Positions 53,401 through 62,400 of a DNA stretch of 64,000 nt are shown piece by piece. The position numbers and the translations under genes are program-made. The notes beneath the pieces were generated by a model. That model worked only from the letters and a program-made list of their open reading frames with translations. It did not search any database and was not told the DNA's origin. Position 1 is the first letter of the stretch; every line of letters begins with the position of its first letter. Source of the DNA: Opisthorchis felineus (Eukaryota; Platyhelminthes; Trematoda; Opisthorchiida; Opisthorchiidae); NCBI GenBank assembly GCA_004794785.1, contig SJOL01005732.1:164900-228899 (forward strand), read 5' to 3'.

Positions 53401-56400
53401 TCAACCCTTAAAGTTATTTTTTTCTGGATACCGGTTCAGATGCTTGCAATGCTTCTGCGTAAAAAGCGCAATCTCCTGACGACCCGCATTCTCGATATTA
53501 TTTTGGGTCTCACGATGCATCTGGATTCTTGGATGGATGGTGCGTCGCAGGAGCAGGTGCGTTTGTGTTTTTCTGCTTAAAATTATTTTATGTTTTACCG
53601 AGAGGCTATTGGCTTTATTTGTTTTGAAATCAATTAGCTGAAGGTCTTCATCAAGCGATATGACGTTCAGTTTTCCCTTTTGACCATAGTTTCGCTGTCA
53701 TTTTACATAATTCTGCATGGAGTCTTGTTTCACACCTGAGCTTAGTAGAGCTTTTTTTGGCTTGCACTCAAGTCACACACATCTGCACATGTTCGCAACC
53801 TTTTCCTGCTGTTACGCGTCAAGCAGGCTCATTATATTCAGACCATTCGGTAAGGATTCGTCCTAAAATAGCATTGACGACTAAGTAAACACTGTGAGCT
53901 TCGTAGCTCTCAAATGGCTGCATGTTCGGAAAATGCCCGCTCTCCCCTTTGATCCGGTAATGTTTGCACGTTATGCGCCAAAATTACTGATCTGTCAAAC
54001 TCCCTCTATTGACTTGAATACAGACCTACTGGGACAATAGTACTTTGCGGTAGGTAGCTCAATCAAGCGAATGAATTCGTTTACTTTGGCGGTTATGATA
54101 CATTCAGGGACGATCGACTATCTCCTGCCCTTATGTACGCATATTGGCTTGTTGACTTTTGCCTACCGCCTGTGCATTCCACGTTTTGGATAATTTAGAG
54201 TCATTCATAATAAGGGCCAAGGTTTTTTGGTGTTCTTACCCAGTTTTCAACACATCACTGTAGTCACTGTCTGTTATTCCCCCATCGCTACTTTCTCTGA
54301 TTTGAAACCACTTCATCGTTCGTTTCCAACAACCGTATTATCTTTTTCATCACCACCACTGGTGGTCTTAATAGCTGTGGCACTTCTCTAGTGCCAATGT
54401 ATCTAATACCTCTTACTAAATTCCCCAACCAACTTGACAACTTGATACTTTTGCAAACAATTATGGCTGTTTTGTTGCCAAGCGACCAGTTGCAATTAGC
54501 ACCTCATACTCTCCTTTTGTAATCCACATTCTTACGTAACATCATTTATCGCGCCTGGTCACCGGTTGCCCGTACAAGGTGCACGTTCGAAAATCCCGTC
54601 CACTTAAGAGAATTGGTTGCTTCCATTGACCTTTCCATCTTTTTCATAACCCGGTTTCTGTCTCAACTGCGGTAAGCTAGCCGACTATTTCAAGTTTTGT
54701 TGTGCTATGGTACTGGATTCAAACCGTCTACGTCCCTGCATATAGGAATCGCTGGCTTTATCTGAAATGGTTCTGGGGAGAAAAAAATACAACACATCGG
54801 TGTGAAGAGACAAAGTGCCTACTTACTTAGAGGAAACTCGACTTGAAGGAAACTCCTAATTGCTTTATGTCAAAACTAGACTCAACAGTAAGATTTATCG
54901 GGAGGTTTCGAATGCACTGAAGTACCCACGTGGTGATCGGTCTTTCGTTACGAATGATGCTGCTTCAGTATTTGAGAGAGCTACGAAAATGCACCTGGAA
55001 TCCTCGAGTTGAGAATTCCATCGCACACCGTTGCTGACGGTGGTGTTGATGAAGACTCAGTAGATGTTTCTTATCTAGGTGCCTGGACACTCTAGAAGTC
55101 CCCCGATCGACTTCTTCGTTTGCAGTTACCTTGAAGTACATAATAGATTTCGTAAACGCGCCTTATTAGATGCACGGTGATCTTTCCATGGCCATTTCCA
55201 GAAAGTATACGCTTTCCTTGAATTGAACTGATTTGTCTTATCATTGGAAATGCGTCACACGAAACAAAACAATTTATCCCAAGCGAACCTGTCGGTTGCC
55301 GACGAAGACAATTTTGATAGCCCAAAATTTATGGGTCGTCTACTTGTCCTCTGAGCTGAGCAATTTGGTTGCGGAAATCAAAGTAGCATCAGTAGTGTGT
55401 TGGTCATTTCAACTCGATCAACCGTGAAACGTTTCCAACGAAACCGTTAAGCTCACAGCGATACGGATAGCCACGCTACTCTGTTGTGACACCCATTCAT
55501 TTGTAACTGGTATTAAATGAGGATTGTATTCTGGAATGCATACACATGCTCTCCATTGCTCGGATAGGTCAACCAGTAATCCATGTTCAAAGCTCTCATT
55601 GGCCTCAGTTTATAAATGTCCATTAACTGGACAATCCTCCCCTTACCAGTGGGAGCTACGTTCGCGGAAGGAGTGTTTCTTTATTATTATAAATTTATAA
55701 CTCAGCCTGGACCTCGTTTGCTATCAACTCCAGTATGTTGCCCATAGTTGATAAGTTTACTTCATCGCTCCGCTGCCTATTGGTCCAAAAGCTCACGTGC
55801 TTGGAGGTCGATCCGATGTATATTGATTCTCTGTTTTTTAGAACAAGAGAGAGATTACGTACTTCGCAATTCACGGCTTGTCTGATGTGGTCATGGGCTG
55901 CTGTATTTTAACATAGACGGTGATGTACACATACTACTCTCGATTGTTCTCTTGAGTATAGAACGTTGTACCACCCTGGACAGCTTGATCATCCCTGTTG
56001 GTGTTAAACCTCTAACACACGTAGTATTCGTGCACATTACGTTAATCTCAATAACATTATTTCAACACTCATTATCTACGTGTCCATCCCACATTCGGTT
56101 GAAAAATCTATTGATCCTTTCTCCACCGGTATTCGTATTGGGGGAAATCCTGAGACAGGTTTGTACGCTTAATGATCAGCAGTAATTTAAGGTACGTCCT
56201 CCGCTGTAACAGTTCGGTATGATTGGGACGAGCTATCGAAGAGACGGTCCTTTTGGCATGGACAAAACGATATCCCCAGAAGTATACAACGGGTACCTTA
56301 CTGCAAAAGACGATACCCTTTAGATTCGGCCAATGGGTGTTACGTACACTTGTGCCCTGTGATCTCTCGTAGATTTTACCTGGTTTGATTTTTGTGCTAG

Positions 56401-59400
56401 TTGATCTAGTTAGCTTTTCGGAACATTTCACACAGTTACTGAAACCAGAGCATGAGTTGGTTCGTAACAAAATAACTCTGCTTACCGAGGTTATACCCTC
56501 TGACATGTTTTTTCGTGCTGTTAGGATGCATCATTCTCGTGCGAATAATTTGTAGCCTAGTCTGATGAAGTAGCCGCAACAGATTTTGACAGTATAGGCT
56601 TTGACTTCGCTCATCTCCAGATCGATATGTCTTGCATGCATATGTGTAACTCGTTTACATAGCTAGGGGATATGCTCCAGTCTAGGTGGACTATTTCGTC
56701 AAACCCTCCGGGTTACTACCGTAAACAGCTGAAGACACTTGAGCTATTGGTGATGCAAGCGTAGAGAGTTTATTCGTCCCTTCCGGACCCGAGCGGCATT
56801 TCAGCATCAGAGAAAGACCAGGTTCCTTGGGTTGGTACCATTTTGGGAAAGTCATCAGTCGTGTTTTCCATTTAATATTGAAGATGTGGTCATCCCCCAC
56901 AGCCATCATCATCTTCGTCTGCGTTGTCAAAAACAGGACTGTTGAACGTCGGTGTTTAAATCTTAATTAGCTCAAGCTATACGTTGAAACAATCCTGACT
57001 GGCAACCCTGTGCCCACCTCAATCCTCATAAACGATTTTTGAGCCTTTCATCTTTACAACTTATTTCGGCCTGTTCATCAAGACACCGTGTTGGGATATT
57101 TTATAGACCACCATTTGCTTCATTAATGGGCTTTCGTGAACAACGCATGCGAATGTTATAAATTTGACTACCTTCCGGCTGTTCGATTTGTTCTTCTGAT
57201 CGAACTAGATTCCTTTGTCATTATTTTGGACGAATATTTATTTATATGCGTGTGCACTGAGTATCCGTGCTTATTGGTACCACCTTTGAGAGCAGCTTCG
57301 TAGAATCTCCCGCCTACTGTTCAATCCTTTAAAGATATTTGATTCCATCCTAGGTCGTGACTGCAGAGCATCCAGCCTTTGAGGACCTCCTGTGTGACTT
57401 GGATTTGTGGCGCATCGAACGTGAACGCATTGAGTCCCCCGCGAAAGTTACTGCTGATCAGAGCGCTTTGAATTCAGAAATCGTTGTGGTTGAAGAAGAC
57501 TACCGATTAGTTGCCAATCTGCTGAATCATCTAGTCGAGCTTCTGTCGGTCACAAGCAGCCGCAACAAGCGTGAATCGGTCGATAGCTGCAATTCAAACG
57601 GATCTGGTCGTCCGGTCGTTACTTATAGGGTAATTTCGTTTCTCCATCATCTGTGTACGATTTGTTCGACTAATACTCCACTCCCATGCCGTTTTTAGCT
57701 GTTATCAGTCAGCCAGTTTTACCAAGATCGCTCGATCCATTTGTCGTCTACCCATAACTGTACCCTCAGATTCGCGTCTGGCAATTTGCTTGAATTTTTT
57801 TCTAAGCATTTTATGTATTTTAGTGCTCCTTATGCGATTTTTTTAATGCAATGAATTCCAAATAAAACGCCAATTTATGTAATCGCGATGACTAGGGGAT
57901 GGGAAAATGGTACCTACGAGCTTATGGAATTGATATCCGTTCATTGTTTTCATGCCCTAACATCTTTCTCCATGGGTAATGTATTGAGGTAACACCCGAG
58001 AAGACACATTTGGGATATATCCGATTTTCGATAGGACTGTTTCTCTTTGAGGGAACCGACGATATGAACTGTCTCCGGCACTTTCTGTAACCCCCTAACG
58101 AACTGCCCTTATCTACAGAGGTTTTCAATGGATGTGAAGAATTCCATTTCGAATGCTTCAAGTTTTGTCAACCGCAAGTGACCTGTGTGAAGCCCTGTCT
58201 AGGACACTTTTTTTCTTAGCTTCCGTTCAACTTAAAAGTGGAAGTTTCTAACCCGATCTATCAATCTAGGCAGCTGTTCACTGAATTTATGCTCAACTGT
58301 GGATCTTACGCACCTATTTCCAACAACCCATAAGTCTCACTGAAAGTTGGTAGCGCTGCTGAATCCATTCAGTAGTTACTTCTAATTTATGCTTGACTTG
58401 CGCGATGCGCGTGATTCAACTGGCAATATTCGTAGATCATCACTGTAGTGTTCTTGTGATTAGCACTCATGAGATCGACACAATATTTCCTTCTATTCAG
58501 TTGAATGATGGCATGTCCATCTTGGTCGTCGTTGGAAAACAAGGAAATTCGGTATATCTACAGAGATGCTGGAACATGCGGTTGATCTTATTGCACTGTC
58601 CTAGGAAGTCTTTTAGTAGGGATCTGTCGCATTGTTAAGCGAGATTGTGGAGATAGTAAATGACCAAACAAGAGGTACGTCAAGTGCAATACAGGTCTCA
58701 GTGCGTTTTACAATCACATATCCAACAAGTGCCTTGGGATTCTCCGCATATGAAGCGCTATGTGGGACTACTTCACGTCAGACTAGGATGCATATGAAGC
58801 ACCGTATCAAGTGAACAAAAACTGATCAGGAAGATGAAATGGCGCCTGGTTCGAATGCGTGGGTTTATCACCGGCATGAATTGGAAATAGAGGGATTTCA
58901 CATTGATCGAATTTAAAATACTTGTCTTTTATGGCTTAACTTTCTATATCTGCGGTAGACATATGTCGTGTATTTGGACCAGAGGAAAATATCACGGCTG
59001 ACTCCCTCACCAGTTCATTAAACGGTCAGCGCTTTCTGTCCTTTCTGTGAAGTACAAATGATATTTTAAACATTGCAGCGCCTCGATCTTCACTGTTGTA
59101 TGAGCGTCATCACCGTTTCTTTTCCAGATATTTTATTATAATGTCCAGCGCATTTGTACGAACACAAACCCGTTAACACATTTCGGGTGTAACCAGTGTG
59201 TTTGCTTACAGCTTCGGTGGAGTTTGAGGGTAAAATTTTCAAATAGTTAGATGAGAATTATACAGAAGTGCCATATTGTAGTGATGAATAATGAAGGACA
59301 TCGTGTTCGCTGAAATTTCCTGGTTTTTTTTTCTTAGTTTGAACGGGCCTTAATAAGTCTCTACACCTTATCAGTATACAGCCTTTATCAGCGTTGTGAC

Positions 59401-62400
59401 TGTGTATATTAAGTTAAAATTGACCATTAATTCAGTAAAAGACTATGTTGAGTGAATCTTTAATTGTTCTAAGTTAAACGAGAGCGAAGGAATTCCAGAA
59501 AAATAGGTGACCCCCACTACACTGTGCATGACTTTGGTATGTTTGCATAGTCATCCTCTTATTATACCATCAAGATCATTATAGACCAATAATTTATGCT
59601 ATTTGGGTGAACCGCCAAATAACATGGTCATATAAAGAAGATTTATTCGAATATGACCACGAAACAGTTGCATCTATTAAGAACGTGAGACACATTGTTT
59701 TGCATTCTCAGTTGAATTGCTCCCTCCAACTACCATACCATAGTATCAGTCGAGCCTTGCTGGTGATATCAGTCATTCTCGTGACAGTCGTCCTGTCAAA
59801 CTAGCACTGGGGTACCGTAACTTTTGGATAGGAATCACCCCAGGGCCCAATAAATAGTGTATCGCGTTAGTCGAATCTCCTTCAGATGTGGTACGTGCTG
59901 AAGTGGTTGACTTCATTCCCGAAAATAAATGAAAGGATATCTGCACCATCGAATATACAACAGGGCCAAGTGAATCATGTAACTTGACTAAGTGCTAATC
60001 CGTTGCCAGAACCTGGTAACTGGGGGACCCTGAAGAGATCTCGTTACCGGTTGTCTCTGAATCTAGTTTATCATGTAGATTTCGTGATAACTTATTCGGC
60101 ATGACATTTTCGCTGCCTGTGTTCCTTGGGTAAGCTTTATGGTGTTTCCCTTCGATATACTGAGCCATGCCTGTCACTACTGTTTCGTGTGTTTTGAATA
60201 ACTTTTTCCTAATTCCAGAACGGATTTCGGTCATGACTGCTAAATTTGTCAAAATAAACAACTTTTAGATGATTTGGTCGTTGTGCTCCGTCCAGCATCT
60301 TCTCACTTATCAGAAACAGTTCCATGTACCCTTGCAAAAAATAGCGTTTCCATTGTTTTCACTTCGATCATTTTTTCAATCCTCTACAGTGTTCGTTACA
60401 TCCTACCTGGGATATGGTGTTTGACCGTGTTTTCTACCTGTTGCTGAGCGCTTATCAGACACTAACCGGTCCAGTCTTCAGCCAGTCCCGACCAGGAGTC
60501 TTGACCAAAACACTGACTTCAGAGCGTCAAAGCATGCTGGATGCGTCCATGAGATTTTTCCATATTTATTTTTCGTATTCGGTTCCAAATCGGAGTCTCT
60601 TGCGGTGCGTGACTTTCCTTTCGACTTATTTTATCCTGAATCGCCGTTTTTCTACTTTGCTAAGAGTTGATTTCAAGTATTCGTTTATTTCTGTCCATAT
60701 GTGCTCGAATTTTCGATTGAGCGATGCACGATTCACAGGAGAAGGATAGCACCATGGTCACAGATACTCTGTAAATTAAGTGCACAACAATCAGATTGAC
60801 GGAACAACAGTCAGGGTGAATTCCTTGGGAACGGTTTAACCCTAGTCCTGACAACTTGGAGATTATAGAAAGATGAGGGCGAGGAGTACCAGGTTGTTTG
60901 GGGAGCAAGGAGGAGACGTAGATATTGGTCAATGGGGCCACAGTGAAGTTGACACATTATTGAAAACTTGTGGGGATGGCACCACTGACGTAAGTTCTGG
61001 TATACATTTGTCAAAGCATCAACGGTAAATTAGGGAAACCGCCCATGCAAGTTGACATCGAGAAAGAGGGTGCTTACTGTCTGTAAGGACAGAATGGCGA
61101 TGAGGCAAATGATCTCCCTTTGGACACGGTAGAAGATCGAAGGCTAGTGAGAGGACCCCCTCTCAGGGTGGACAATAATATTCAAGGATGAGACGAATTT
61201 GAGGGGAGCAAGAAGTTAGGGTACTCAGAATAGGGAACTCGCTTTCTCGAACATGCCTGTGCAGTTCGACTCTAGTGCGCCGAAAAATGATGTCAGCAAA
61301 GTTCAAACATTCTGAGAGAACATAAACAGCGAATACTGTCGGTGTCATTAGAAACCATGGCATCGAAGCGAGGTTAGTAACGTGTCGGCACTTTGGAAAA
61401 TGCGGTATTGTAATAGTCATTCTATTGTAGCAAGCTGCGTTTGTTTTATTCACACTGCATAAAAGTCAAGGCGAAAAAGTACAAAATAAATATGGCAACT
61501 GACAGCCTTGAAGTGGGTTGTTTATCGTAATAGCAATGACATGGATTAACATCCAAACAGACAAGCTAAGTGGTTTCATTTGGGTACGTGTCACGAATCG
61601 TGAGGGAGCTATGGGGGGTTTGGAAGGGCTGAATGTCGGAGCGAATTTCGGGAGCTCTTACCTTGTAGGTGTCCAACTTTTGAATGGCTTCATTCTCTCT
61701 GTTCACTTATATTTCTTCCGTCTCCACTGATGCACTTTGGTCCCCCTGTAAGGGTACCTTTCTCCCAGATGTAGGTGATTCTTCCGAATCAGGATCCCAA
61801 CCTTAGAGATGTTCTGGATTAAAAGACTTACAATCATCTCCATTTGATGAACTATCTGATTTCACGTAACTTTTGTCTACGCATTGCACATGCATACGTG
61901 ACTCGTATGTAGAAGGTCAGTACTGTTATCCCCTTCTGGAAAACACCTCGCGAGACCCGCGAATAGTGGTCTTTTCTGGGAGTTGGTTTCTCCTGAGGTC
62001 TTTCCGAGAAGGTGTCAAGTGCACTGAAATAAAGCAGGCAAGCGAGGGTTATGTTATCATAGCTGAGATAAACGAGTCGCCCGCAATTTTCTCAGTAGCC
62101 CATTCACAATAGTCTCGGTTTCTTAGGTCAACAACGACTTCATAGCAAACCAGCGGCCGGTATTTTGTGTTACTGATCAGCCAGAGAATAGGCCAAGCGA
62201 AGGCAACCTAAGCGACCTGCTATAACGTTCTGGAATAATCTACGGAATTACCCACACAAATGTCTATCATAGTGGAGTGAGGTAGAATGTTAATTCCTTA
62301 GTTTAACTGACTATTGACCTAAACAGTTTGACTGCTTGTGGATTATTAGGTTATCTGTCTTAACTAAACCTCGAGCTCCTTGGATGGTCTGCGTTTTTGC

